A DNA stretch of 64,000 bases from Rhodospirillaceae bacterium (GTDB lineage Bacteria > Pseudomonadota > Alphaproteobacteria > Rhodospirillales > Rhodospirillaceae): NCBI GenBank assembly GCA_020852595.1, contig JADZAK010000177.1, forward strand, positions 1 through 64,000. Reading direction: 5' to 3'. The translations under genes and the position numbers were made by a program. The notes beneath the pieces are model-generated. The model ran no database searches. It was not told the origin of the DNA and worked only from the letters and a program-made list of their open reading frames with translations. Within the stretch, counting starts at the first letter, position 1; the number at the start of each line of letters is the position of its first letter. Of this stretch, positions 19,877 to 27,968 are shown one piece after another.

Positions 19877-19894
19877 CGACTTTCAAGGATATCG

Positions 19895-21478
19895 ATGGCT
19901 TCCCCGTCGCTTCTCAAAGGTATCGGCACGGTCGGCGTCTTCACGCTCGGCTCGCGCATCACCGGCTTCGTCCGCGACATGCTGCAGGCCGCGCTGCTCG
20001 GCGCCGGCGATACGGCGGCGGCTTTCATCGTCGCCTTCCGCATTCCCAATCTCTTCCGCAGCTTGTTCGCCGAAGGCGCCTTTTCGGCGGGCTTCGTTCC
20101 CATCTTCGCCAGCCTCCATGAAGGCGACGGTCACGCCAAGGCCATGGCCTTCGCGCGCGAGGCGGCCTCGGTGCTGGTGCTGGTGTTGGCTACCTTCAGC
20201 GCGCTCATGATCGTGTTCATGCCCTGGGTCGTGCTCCTGATCGCGCCGGGTTTCGCCGATGAACCGGGCTTGATGGCGGAGGCGGTGGAGCTCTCGCGCA
20301 TCGCTTTCCCCTATCTCTTCTTCATCTCGCTGACCTCGCTACAGTCCGGCATCCTCAACGCGCTGCATATCTTCGCCGCGCCCGCCGCCGCACCGATCCT
20401 GCTCAACCTCACCGTCATCGGTTTCCTGCTCGGCGCCGCCGTGCTCGATGCGCACCGCGCCGAAGCCATGGCCTGGGGCGTCTCGGCCGCCGGCCTCATC
20501 CAGTTCCTGTGGCTTGGGTATCACTGCTGGCGCGCCGGCGCGGCCTTGAAGATCGGCCGCCCACGTCTGTCGCCGGACGTGAAGATGTTGCTGAAGCGCA
20601 TGTTGCCCGTGGCCATCGGCGCCGGGGTCTATCAGCTCAACATGTTCGTCAGCACCAGCATCGCGACTCTTGTGTCGGCCAGCGCGGTGTCCTGGCTCTA
20701 TTACGCCGACCGCGTGAACCAGCTTCCCGTGGGTATCGTCGGCGTCGCGGTCGGGATCGTCCTTCTCCCGCTGCTCTCGCGTCAGATTCGCGCCGGGAAC
20801 GAAGACGCGGCGTTGGCGAACCAGAACCGCGCCATTGAATTCTCACTCCTCCTGACGGTGCCCGCGTCCGTCGGCATCGCGGTGCTCGCCGAACCCATCA
20901 CCTCCACCCTGTTCGAGCGCGGCGCCTTCACGCCGCAAGACCGTGAAGCGGTGGCCGCCGCGCTGTTCGCCTTTGCCTTCGCGCTTCCGGCCTATGTGCT
21001 CAACAAAGCCCTCACACCCGGCTTTTTCGGCCGTCATGACACCGTGACCCCGGTGAAAAGCGCGGGCGCGGCTTTTGTGGTGAACCTCGTCGCCAGCCTC
21101 GCGCTCATTCAAAGCTTCGGCCATCTCGGCATCGCGCTGGCTTCAAGTTTGTCCGCCTGGATGAACGCCATCACGCTCTATGTGATCTTGCACCGGCGCG
21201 GCCATCTCAAACCCGACGCGCGTCTCAAGAAACGAGTGCCGCGCCTCCTCCTCGCCGCCGCCGCCATGGGCGGCGCGGTCTGGGCGGCGCTGCATTATGC
21301 CGTGCAGTTCGCCGGCCCCGTCTTCGGTCCGCCGAACGCCGCCGCCGGTTCCGAGCTCATGCGTATCTATGTGCTGGCGCCGGTCATCGCCCTGGGCGGC
21401 TTCGTGTTCCTGATCGCGGTCTTCCTGTTCGGCGCCGCCGACAAGAGCGATCTCAAGCAGTTCCGCCGTTCCGCTTGA
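19895..21478 (+). CDS. murJ: Lipid II flippase MurJ
   Basis: 527 residues with about 14 membrane helices (MOP/MATE fold). It moves lipid II across the inner membrane for peptidoglycan synthesis. Family hallmarks are SRITGFVRDMLQAALLGAG, RIPNLFRSLFAEGAFSAGFVP and ADRVNQLPVGIVGVAVG. It starts 18 bases after glnD with an AAGGA-type ribosome site before the ATG, and trpS follows. Confidence 0.96.
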   Translation: MASPSLLKGIGTVGVFTLGSRITGFVRDMLQAALLGAGDTAAAFIVAFRIPNLFRSLFAEGAFSAGFVPIFASLHEGDGHAKAMAFAREAASVLVLVLATFSALMIVFMPWVVLLIAPGFADEPGLMAEAVELSRIAFPYLFFISLTSLQSGILNALHIFAAPAAAPILLNLTVIGFLLGAAVLDAHRAEAMAWGVSAAGLIQFLWLGYHCWRAGAALKIGRPRLSPDVKMLLKRMLPVAIGAGVYQLNMFVSTSIATLVSASAVSWLYYADRVNQLPVGIVGVAVGIVLLPLLSRQIRAGNEDAALANQNRAIEFSLLLTVPASVGIAVLAEPITSTLFERGAFTPQDREAVAAALFAFAFALPAYVLNKALTPGFFGRHDTVTPVKSAGAAFVVNLVASLALIQSFGHLGIALASSLSAWMNAITLYVILHRRGHLKPDARLKKRVPRLLLAAAAMGGAVWAALHYAVQFAGPVFGPPNAAAGSELMRIYVLAPVIALGGFVFLIAVFLFGAADKSDLKQFRRSA

Positions 21479-21574
21479 CCGGTCTCCGGGGCCGGAGTAC
21501 CAACGCGGCGCCCATCACCGATGGGCCGGGATATGTCTCCAACCATGTCCTGACCTCGAATTGAGGGCGCCTCC

Positions 21575-22630
21575 ATGAGCGGGTCCACTCCGCGGCCAGC
21601 GCGCGACAGCGCGCAGCCGACGAATCTCAAAGGCCGTATTTTTTCCGGCATTCAGCCTACGGGCAATCTCCACCTCGGCAACTATATCGGCGCGATCCGT
21701 AACTGGGTCGCGATGCAGAAGGACTATGAATGTCTGTTCTGCGTCGTCGATCTGCACGCCGTCACGGTGTGGCAGGATCCGGCCGCGCTGCGCCGCGCCA
21801 CGCGCGAAGTCGCCGCCGGCATGATCGCCTCGGGCGTGGACCCTGAGAACAACATCCTCTTTGTGCAAAGCCATGTGTCGGGTCACGCCGAACTGGCCTG
21901 GGTGTTCAACTGCGTGGCCCGCCTCGGCTGGCTGAACCGCATGACCCAGTTCAAGGACAAGGCCGGCAAGAACCGCGAGAACGCCTCCGCGGGGCTTTAC
22001 GTCTATCCGAACCTCATGGCCGCCGACATCCTGCTCTACAAGGGCACCCATGTTCCCGTGGGTGAAGACCAGAAGCAGCATGTCGAGCTCGCGCGCGATA
22101 TCGCCCAGAAGTTCAACAATGATTCTGGCGTGAATCTCTTCCCGCTGCCCGAGCCCGTGATCCAGGGCGTCGGCACGCGTGTCATGTCCTTGCGCGACGG
22201 GTCGCGCAAAATGTCGAAGTCCGAACCCTCGGAATTCGGCGTGATCTATATGACCGACACGGCCGAGGCGATCCGCGACAAGATCAAGCGGGCCACCACG
22301 GACCCGAACCTCTTGCCGGAGTCGGTGGCGGGCCTCGAAGGCCGGGCCGAAGCGGCCAACCTCCTCAGCATCTACGCCGCCCTCACGGGCCGGACGCTGG
22401 AAGAGGTCGTCGCCGAGACCGCCGGTCAGCAGTTCAGCCAGTTCAAGGCCACCCTGGCCGATGCGGCCGTGGCCGCCTTGGGCCCCATCAACGCCGAAAT
22501 GAAGCGCCTGATGGACCACCCGGACGAGATCGACCGGTTCCTGAAGCGGGGGGCCGAAAAGGCCCGGGACCTGGCGGCGCCGGTCCTCAAAGAGGTCTAC
22601 GACGCCATCGGCTTCCTGCCGCGCACATGA
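21575..22630 (+). CDS. trpS: Tryptophanyl-tRNA synthetase
   Basis: 351 residues, class Ic synthetase that charges tRNA-Trp. The HIGH-type motif is [10 protein letters not shown] (28-37) and the KMSKS loop KMSKSEPS begins at about 212. Length is typical once the 20-residue N-terminal extension ([12 protein letters not shown]...) is discounted; the start could lie slightly further in. It is the last gene of the mutS-glnD-murJ-trpS strand block and is followed by a strong hairpin. Confidence 0.97.
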   Translation: MSGSTPRPARDSAQPTNLKGRIFSGIQPTGNLHLGNYIGAIRNWVAMQKDYECLFCVVDLHAVTVWQDPAALRRATREVAAGMIASGVDPENNILFVQSHVSGHAELAWVFNCVARLGWLNRMTQFKDKAGKNRENASAGLYVYPNLMAADILLYKGTHVPVGEDQKQHVELARDIAQKFNNDSGVNLFPLPEPVIQGVGTRVMSLRDGSRKMSKSEPSEFGVIYMTDTAEAIRDKIKRATTDPNLLPESVAGLEGRAEAANLLSIYAALTGRTLEEVVAETAGQQFSQFKATLADAAVAALGPINAEMKRLMDHPDEIDRFLKRGAEKARDLAAPVLKEVYDAIGFLPRT

Positions 22631-22685
22631 CGCCCGTCCACTTCACCCTCTCCCGCCGGGAGAGGGTTGGGGTGAGGGGCGTTTT
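22631..22685. terminator. Hairpin after trpS with CCCTCTCCC/GGGAGAGGG core
   Basis: Core stem CCCTCTCCC (22646-22654) and GGGAGAGGG (22658-22666), flanked by further pairing (CGCCC 22631-22635 with GGGCG 22677-22681) and then TTTTAT. This stem type is a widespread proteobacterial intergenic palindrome. It should terminate trpS and perhaps the convergent gene. Confidence 0.7.
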
Positions 22686-22710
22686 ATAAGGTGTTGATTT
22701 TATTAATTTT

Positions 22711-22740
22711 GCTGCACCTCATGTTGCAACATTTGCTGCA
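22711..22740. repeat. ATGTTGCAACAT palindrome flanked by GCTGCA
   Basis: A perfect 12-bp palindrome at 22721-22732 with GCTGCA at 22711 and again near 22735. It lies in the AT-richer gap between the convergent trpS and DUF4287-like genes. Function is not evident; it may be a protein-binding site or part of a terminator. Confidence 0.5.
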
Positions 22741-22767
22741 GCATGAAGCGCAGCAAAACCCGCCCGG

Positions 22768-23460
22768 CTAGGCCTTTTTCAGCCGGGCTTTGAGCTTATC
22801 GCCCAATTTATCCATGGCCGCCGTCCACTGGGCCCGGACTTTGCCGACGTCGGCGGCGCTTTTCAGGCCTTCGTGGTCCACGGTCACCTGGGTCTTCTTC
22901 GGGCCCTTCACCACAAAACGCACTTCCACCCGGCCGACTTTCCATGTGAAGCGCAGGTTCTTGCCCGGGTTCCGGGTCGAGACGTTCACGGCCTCCTTCA
23001 GGAAGGCGGCGCGGGTCTTGGCATTGTCCCAGGCGTCGAAAGCGGCATCGACCCCGGCGTCCAGGGTCCGGCTGACACTGGTGCGGAACCCGGACAAGGT
23101 CTCATTCACCTTGCGCAGGCCCCGGGCGCGCTCATAGCCCACCGTCACCATCTGGGCCCACCAGCCCGGGATCTTGTGGCGCTTGGCGATCAACTCGGCG
23201 ATGGCCTTATGGGTCATCTTCGCCGCGCCCGCCTTATCGAGCAGGGTGAACCACTGGCTCCAGGTGCGGCCGGTCTTGGCCTTCACCGCCGCATCGCTCA
23301 TCGCGGCGCTCGCGCTTTTGCGCTTGGCCTTTGGCGCGGCTTTTTTCGCCGGCGCCTTTTTCGCGGCGACCTTTTTCTTGGCCGCGGCTTTGCGTTTCAC
23401 CGGCGCTTTCTTTTTGAGCGCGCTCATAGGCGCGGCCGCTTCGTCGTTCATATCGCTCAT
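22768..23460 (-). CDS. DUF4287-like plus SRPBCC/AHSA1-like protein with lysine-rich tail
   Basis: 230 residues from the ATG at 23460, which overlaps the stop of the upstream nitroreductase gene by one base (TGATG). Residues about 15-50 are a Lys/Ala/Pro-rich histone H1-like stretch (KKKAPVKRKAAAKKK). Residues about 65-115 (TWSQWFTLLD...IPGWWAQMVTVGYERARGLR) resemble DUF4287. The C-terminal half resembles an SRPBCC/AHSA1-type START-fold domain (NLRFTWKVGRVEVRFVVKG). The basic tail suggests nucleic-acid contact, but no function is established. Domain calls are from memory of the families and need a profile search. Confidence 0.65.
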   Translation of the reverse strand: MSDMNDEAAAPMSALKKKAPVKRKAAAKKKVAAKKAPAKKAAPKAKRKSASAAMSDAAVKAKTGRTWSQWFTLLDKAGAAKMTHKAIAELIAKRHKIPGWWAQMVTVGYERARGLRKVNETLSGFRTSVSRTLDAGVDAAFDAWDNAKTRAAFLKEAVNVSTRNPGKNLRFTWKVGRVEVRFVVKGPKKTQVTVDHEGLKSAADVGKVRAQWTAAMDKLGDKLKARLKKA

Positions 23461-24044
23461 CACAGCACCTCGCAGGCTCGTTCGAACGGCAGACGCGGGC
23501 TTCTGGGATAGACGCGCGCGGGATCGCCGTAACCGATATTGCACATGAAGTTCGCTTTGATCCGGCCGTCCGGCCAGAAGGCCTTGTTCACCAATGCCGC
23601 ATCGAAGCCGCTCATGGGCCCGCAATCAAGCCCCAACGACCGCGCCGCGATCATGAAATAAGCGCCTTGCAGCGCGCTGTTTCGCAAAGCCACCGTTTCC
23701 ACATCGGGTTTGCCTTCGAACCAGCCGCGCGCTTCCTCGCGCGGATACAGCTCCGGCAGCAGCTCATAGAATTTGGTGTCATAACCGATGATGAGATTCA
23801 CCGGCGCCGCCAGCGTTTTGGCGCGGTTGCCCGCGCTCATGGCCGGGGCGAGTTTGGCTTTCGCTTCGGGGCTGACGATGAACAGGAAGCGCGCCGGCGT
23901 GGAGTTGGCGCTGGTCGGGCCCCATTTGGCGAGGTCATAGACCTCGCGCAGAAGACTTTCAGCAATTGCGACGGGTGCGAAGCCGTTATGCGTGCGCGCC
24001 TTGCGGAAGATGAGATCGAGCGACTCGTCGTCCAGCTTCGGCAT
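23460..24044 (-). CDS. Nitroreductase family protein, RutE-like
   Basis: 194 residues from the ATG at 24044. FMN-dependent nitroreductase fold; the N-terminal part LDLIFRKARTHNGF and WGPTSANSTPARFLF closely fit RutE, the malonic semialdehyde reductase of pyrimidine degradation. No other rut genes are nearby, so the substrate is uncertain and a general NAD(P)H oxidoreductase role is possible. It lies 17 bases downstream of the nfu gene and is coupled by TGATG to the DUF4287-like gene. Confidence 0.85.
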   Translation of the reverse strand: MPKLDDESLDLIFRKARTHNGFAPVAIAESLLREVYDLAKWGPTSANSTPARFLFIVSPEAKAKLAPAMSAGNRAKTLAAPVNLIIGYDTKFYELLPELYPREEARGWFEGKPDVETVALRNSALQGAYFMIAARSLGLDCGPMSGFDAALVNKAFWPDGRIKANFMCNIGYGDPARVYPRSPRLPFERACEVL

Positions 24045-24061
24045 CACGGCCCCCTCGTCGC

Positions 24062-24628
24062 TTACATCACCGCTTCGACTTGCAGCACTTCGGGCACATA
24101 ATGCTTCAGCATGTTCTCGATGCCCATCTTCAACGTGGCCGAGGAACTGGGGCATCCGGCGCAGGAACCGCGCAGGTTCAAGTAAACCGTGCCGTTCTTG
24201 AAACCCTTGTAGACGATATCGCCGCCGTCCTGCGCCACGGCCGGGCGCACGCGCGTTTCGATCAATTCCTTGATCTGTTCGATGATCTCGCCGTCGACGC
24301 CTTCGTCGTTGAATTCTGCGTCGTCGGTGGCCGCGTCCTCGCCGGCTTCCATCACCGGCACATTGGCGGTGAAGTGATCCATGATCGCGCCCAGCACCAT
24401 CGGCTTCAGCACCTGCCAGTTCTTCTCATTGGTCTTGGTGACCGTCACGAAGTCCGAACCCAGGAACACACCCGCCACCCCGTCGATTTCGAACAACAGG
24501 CGTGCGAGCGGCGAGCGCGCGGCGGCGTCGCGGCTGGTGAAATCGGCGACGCCGGTTTCCAGAACCGGGCGGCCCGGCAGGAACTTGAGGGCGGCGGGAT
24601 TCGGCGTTTCTTCGGTCTGAATGAACAT
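24062..24628 (-). CDS. Nfu-type iron-sulfur cluster scaffold/carrier
   Basis: 188 residues from the ATG giving MFIQTEETPNPAALKFLPG, the typical Nfu N-terminal domain start; a start six codons upstream exists. The C-terminal NifU domain has the cluster-binding C146-x-x-C149 (CAGCPSS). Nfu proteins deliver 4Fe-4S clusters to client enzymes such as aconitase or lipoate synthase. An acidic linker (about 95-112) joins the domains. It heads a three-gene minus-strand unit with the nitroreductase and DUF4287-like genes. Confidence 0.93.
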   Translation of the reverse strand: MFIQTEETPNPAALKFLPGRPVLETGVADFTSRDAAARSPLARLLFEIDGVAGVFLGSDFVTVTKTNEKNWQVLKPMVLGAIMDHFTANVPVMEAGEDAATDDAEFNDEGVDGEIIEQIKELIETRVRPAVAQDGGDIVYKGFKNGTVYLNLRGSCAGCPSSSATLKMGIENMLKHYVPEVLQVEAVM

Positions 24629-24704
24629 GGGGCGGCCCCGGGACATGGAGAAATAGGAGGCCTAAATAGGACCAATCTGGTCCTCGATCAAGAACCGCTA
24701 TGTC

Positions 24705-24742
24705 AGGGCGTCTATGCGTTCTTCGCTGAGGTCGCCCGGCAC
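24705..24742 (-). pseudogene. Duplicated 3' end of uspA (remnant)
   Basis: These 38 bases match 24818-24855 with one mismatch. Read on the minus strand they encode PGDLSEERIDALT and a stop, the same C-terminus as the intact UspA. No upstream coding part is attached, so it is a detached tail, separated from the real gene end by a palindromic repeat. Confidence 0.85.
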
Positions 24743-24744
24743 GC

Positions 24745-24793
24745 GCGCGTGACCCGAAAAAGTGGAGACCGGTTTTTCGATCAGGTCACGCGC
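24745..24793. repeat. Nested palindrome, AAAAAGTGG/ACCGGTTTTT family, copy 2
   Basis: Outer 10-bp perfect arms GCGCGTGACC (24745-24754) and GGTCACGCGC (24784-24793) enclose CGAAAAA (24755-24761) and TTTTTCG (24773-24779). The core shares AAAAAGTGG..ACCGGTTTTT with copies at 1298 and 57711, while the outer arms differ in each place. It sits between two copies of the uspA 3' end. Confidence 0.8.
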
Positions 24794-24810
24794 CAAAAGA
24801 AAAACGGCAG

Positions 24811-25326
24811 TTAAGTGAGGGCGTCTATGCGTTCTTCGCGGAGGTCGCCCGGCACAATGGTCACCGGGATCAAAATCTTGCCCGCGAGCTTACCCGAGAG
24901 GGCCGAGATGATCGGGCCCGGGCCTTCCGGCCCCACGCTCGCGCCCAAGACCAGCATGTCGATGGAGGGATTCGCGCCGATCACCGCGAACAGCTGCTCG
25001 AGGGTATCGCCCTGCCGCAGGTGCAGGTCCGGGAATCTTCCCGTCGTCTTGTGCACGTCGGCGGCGATTTGTTGCAGGCGGCGCTCGGCCTCGGTTTTCG
25101 CCTCGTGCCGCATCAGCTCTTCGATGGCCGCGAAGTGGTGATAGTCGCTGTGCGGCACGGCGTGAAACAGCGCGACCTTGCCGCCGGTGTTGAGCACGCG
25201 CCGGCAGGCGAAACGCAGCGCCGTGCGGAACTCGACGGAGCGGTCCACGACGACAAGAAATGTGCGCCCGGCGTCCCCGGTGGGAACCGCGGCAGGCGCC
25301 GGAGGTGTCGGAGTTTCGCGGCTCAT
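24811..25326 (-). CDS. Universal stress protein (UspA) family
   Basis: 171 residues with a single Usp domain. After a Pro/Ala-rich N-terminus, RTFLVVVDRSVEFRTALRFACRRV starts the fold, and the C-terminal ATP-site region is MLVLGASVGPEGPGPIIS, a weakened form of the G-2x-G-9x-G-S/T motif, so ATP binding is uncertain. It is two bases downstream of the Alph_Pro_TM gene, hence part of the tauE operon. Its last codons are duplicated further downstream (24705-24742). Confidence 0.88.
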   Translation of the reverse strand: MSRETPTPPAPAAVPTGDAGRTFLVVVDRSVEFRTALRFACRRVLNTGGKVALFHAVPHSDYHHFAAIEELMRHEAKTEAERRLQQIAADVHKTTGRFPDLHLRQGDTLEQLFAVIGANPSIDMLVLGASVGPEGPGPIISALSGKLAGKILIPVTIVPGDLREERIDALT

Positions 25327-25328
25327 GG

Positions 25329-26084
25329 TTACACGCGCCGGAACACGGCGCTCGCCGCCCAGCCGGCGCTGGCGGCCAGCAGCACGGCGAGAAGGCCGTA
25401 CAGCGACGCGAAATTGTGCGCGAAGTCATAGATGTCCGCGCCGATACCGATCTTGGAGATGTTCAAGGGCACGATCTCGGCGGCCACCACCTGTCCTTCG
25501 CGGAACAGATAGACCTGCACGTTGTAAGTGCCGACCGGCACGTTCGACGGGAAATGCAGCTCCGCGCGGAACAGGCGGTTCGACATCATGTTGATGGCGC
25601 CGATGCCTTGATCGTAGAGGCCTTCGTTCGTCTTCAGACGCACGAGGGCTTTTCTGAACTCGGCCAGTTGATCGAGCGGGATGTTCTCGTCCGCGGTCAG
25701 CATGCGGATATTGTCGACGCCGATCTCATGCCGGGTCAGCAGCGTCTGCGGCACGAACTCTTCCACGGGCCGAGACGACACGACGCGGTAGTAGGACGGC
25801 ACCGAGGCCAGTGTCACATCTTTGGTGTTGATCCAGATGGGACCCACGCGCGTCTTGTGACGCACGACTTCATCGCGCTTGGGGCCCGTCACCACGACGG
25901 CCACGTCACCGGGTCCATCCGTCGCGCCGAACAACAGCACGTCGGTGCCGGTGAAACGCGAGGTGATGGCCACGAGATGGCTCGATAGGTCCGCCACCAG
26001 CGGCACTTCCGGTACGCGCGGTTCTTCCTGGGCATGCGCCGGCAAGGCGGTCAGCAATAACAGCGTGAGGACGGCCGCTCTCAT
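25329..26084 (-). CDS. Alph_Pro_TM (TIGR02186-type) membrane-anchored protein
   Basis: 251 residues with a signal peptide (cleavage likely after ALPAHA, about residue 18) and one C-terminal membrane helix (about 226-246). The periplasmic body is beta-rich and fits the alphaproteobacterial family known as Alph_Pro_TM/TIGR02186 (RFTGTDVLLFGATDGPGDVAVVVTGP, then LFREGQVV). Function is not established. The start overlaps the tauE stop in ATGA, and the pairing with a TauE-like permease is recurrent in Alphaproteobacteria, suggesting a shared transport or sulfur-related role. Confidence 0.85.
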   Translation of the reverse strand: MRAAVLTLLLLTALPAHAQEEPRVPEVPLVADLSSHLVAITSRFTGTDVLLFGATDGPGDVAVVVTGPKRDEVVRHKTRVGPIWINTKDVTLASVPSYYRVVSSRPVEEFVPQTLLTRHEIGVDNIRMLTADENIPLDQLAEFRKALVRLKTNEGLYDQGIGAINMMSNRLFRAELHFPSNVPVGTYNVQVYLFREGQVVAAEIVPLNISKIGIGADIYDFAHNFASLYGLLAVLLAASAGWAASAVFRRV

Positions 26085-27007
26085 GGCGTGTTCCCGACGG
26101 TAATCGAGAACGGTTCCTTCGGCGGCAGCACAAGACCGATCGCGAGGCTGATGGCGACCAGCAGAACCATCCCTGCCAGCATCACGCGCAGCTGCTCGCC
26201 CTTCACTTTCCCCGAGAGGCGCGCGCCGATCTGCGCCGAGATCACCGCGATCACGAGCAGGAGCAGCGCCAGCACCACGTCCACCGACTGATTGACGATG
26301 GCCTGCAAGAGCGCGGTGATCGCCGTGACGAAGGTGATCTGGAACAAGCTCGTGCCGATCACCACCTGCGTCGGCATGCCGAGCAGGTAGATCATCGCGG
26401 GCACGATCAGGAAGCCGCCCCCGACGCCCATCATCGCGACCAGGAGGCCGACGAGGAAGCCGATGCCGGCGGGCAGCAACGCCGAGATGTAAAGCTTGGA
26501 CCGGCGGAAGCGGATCTTGAACGGCAGGCCGTGCATCCAGATGTGACGGCCGGGGCCGCGGGCGGCCAAGGCTTGCGCGACGGGGCGCTTCTTCAGCGCC
26601 CCCGGCAGGCTTTCCATCAACATGAAGCCGCCGACCACGCCCAGGAACACGACATAGCCCAGCGAAATCGTGAGATCGATATGGCCGGTGCTTTTGAGGA
26701 TGTTGAACAGATAGACGCCCAAGCTGGACCCGATCAGTCCGCCGGCCGTCAGCACGCCGCCCATCAGAAAGTCGACATTGTTGCGGCGCATGTGCGCCAG
26801 CATGCCCGAGACGGAGGAGGCGACGATCTGCACCGACTGCGTGCCCACCGCGACGGTAGGAGGAACCCCGATGAAGATCAAAAGCGGCGTCATCAGGAAG
26901 CCGCCGCCGACGCCGAACAGACCCGACAGCAGACCCACAATCCCGCCCATGCCCAGAACAAGCCAGATATTCACGGACAGTTCGGCAATGGGCAGGTAGA
27001 TCGGCAT
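26081..27007 (-). CDS. TauE/SafE-family permease
   Basis: 308 residues with about eight membrane helices in two repeated halves, each with a Gly-rich signature (SGLFGVGGGFLMTPLL and VAMMGVGGGFLIVPAMI). The family includes putative exporters of sulfite, sulfoacetate and related organosulfur anions; the substrate here is unknown. It is 13 bases downstream of fcl and coupled by a 4-base overlap to the Alph_Pro_TM gene, which is followed by uspA. Confidence 0.92.
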   Translation of the reverse strand: MPIYLPIAELSVNIWLVLGMGGIVGLLSGLFGVGGGFLMTPLLIFIGVPPTVAVGTQSVQIVASSVSGMLAHMRRNNVDFLMGGVLTAGGLIGSSLGVYLFNILKSTGHIDLTISLGYVVFLGVVGGFMLMESLPGALKKRPVAQALAARGPGRHIWMHGLPFKIRFRRSKLYISALLPAGIGFLVGLLVAMMGVGGGFLIVPAMIYLLGMPTQVVIGTSLFQITFVTAITALLQAIVNQSVDVVLALLLLVIAVISAQIGARLSGKVKGEQLRVMLAGMVLLVAISLAIGLVLPPKEPFSITVGNTP

Positions 27008-27020
27008 ACGTGCTACTTAC

Positions 27021-27968
27021 TCAGGCTGTCGCGGCGTTCTGTTTGTACCATTCATACGCGGAGGCAATTCCTTCGCGTAGTCCCGTCTTGGCTTTCCATC
27101 CCAGCGCATCGATGCGCCCGACGTCGACCAGCTTGCGCGGCGTGCCGTCGGGTTTCGTGCTGTCGAAGGTGAATGTGCCCTTGAATCCCACCACGTCGGC
27201 GATGAGTTCGGCCAGTTCGCGGATGGTGACGTCGGATCCGACACCAATATTCACCAGTTGCTCGTCGGAATAGGTCTTCATCAGGAATACGCACGCATCG
27301 GCCAGATCGTCCACATGCAGGAACTCGCGGCGCGGCGTTCCCGTGCCCCACAAGGTCAGCGACGGCTTGCCCGTGATCTTGGCATCGTGCGCCTTGGCCA
27401 TCAGCGCCGGCAAAACATGGCTCGACGTCAGATCGAAATTATCCTCGGGACCATACAGATTGGTCGGCATGCAGCTGATGAAGTCGCGGCCGTATTCGCG
27501 CCGGTAGGCCTGGCACTGTTTGATGCCCGCGATCTTGGCGATCGCATACCACTGATTCGTCGGCTCCAAGGGCCCTGTCAGCAGCGCGTCTTCGTTCATC
27601 GGCTGCGGCGCGAGGCGCGGATAGATGCAGGTCGACCCCAGGAACAACAGCTTCTCGACGCCGATCTGGTGTGCGGTGGCGATGATGTTGGTTTGGATCT
27701 GCAGGTTATCGGTGAGGAACTCGGCCGGGCGCGTGTCGTTGGCGACAATCCCGCCCACCACGGCGGCGGCCAAAAAAACCGCCTGCGGCTTGGTCTCGCG
27801 CATCCAGGTCTCGACTTCCACCTGACGCGTAAGGTCGAGCTCGCGCCGTGTGACGGTCAGAAGTTCGCAGCCTTCGCCACCCAGACGGCGTACCAGCGCG
27901 CTGCCCACCATGCCCCGGTGGCCCGCCACCCAGACGCGTTTGCCTGCGAGAGGGTAAGCGCCCGCCAT
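27021..27968 (-). CDS. fcl: GDP-L-fucose synthase
   Basis: 315 residues, extended SDR epimerase/reductase. It converts GDP-4-keto-6-deoxymannose to GDP-L-fucose with NADPH. Visible features are the Rossmann motif VAGHRGMVGSALVRRL, the LAAAVVGGI block, catalytic Ser in GSTCIYP and Y-x3-K in WYAIAKIAGIK, and PTNLYGPEDNFD. The ATG overlaps the gmd stop (TAATG), so both pathway enzymes are translated together. GDP-fucose would feed a capsule, O-antigen or exopolysaccharide. Confidence 0.96.
   Translation of the reverse strand: MAGAYPLAGKRVWVAGHRGMVGSALVRRLGGEGCELLTVTRRELDLTRQVEVETWMRETKPQAVFLAAAVVGGIVANDTRPAEFLTDNLQIQTNIIATAHQIGVEKLLFLGSTCIYPRLAPQPMNEDALLTGPLEPTNQWYAIAKIAGIKQCQAYRREYGRDFISCMPTNLYGPEDNFDLTSSHVLPALMAKAHDAKITGKPSLTLWGTGTPRREFLHVDDLADACVFLMKTYSDEQLVNIGVGSDVTIRELAELIADVVGFKGTFTFDSTKPDGTPRKLVDVGRIDALGWKAKTGLREGIASAYEWYKQNAATA

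Noticed and set aside
22646..22666. The CCCTCTCCC/GGGAGAGGG stem as a mobile element
   Set aside because: This stem type is a widespread intergenic hairpin and occurs only once here, so a terminator role is enough.
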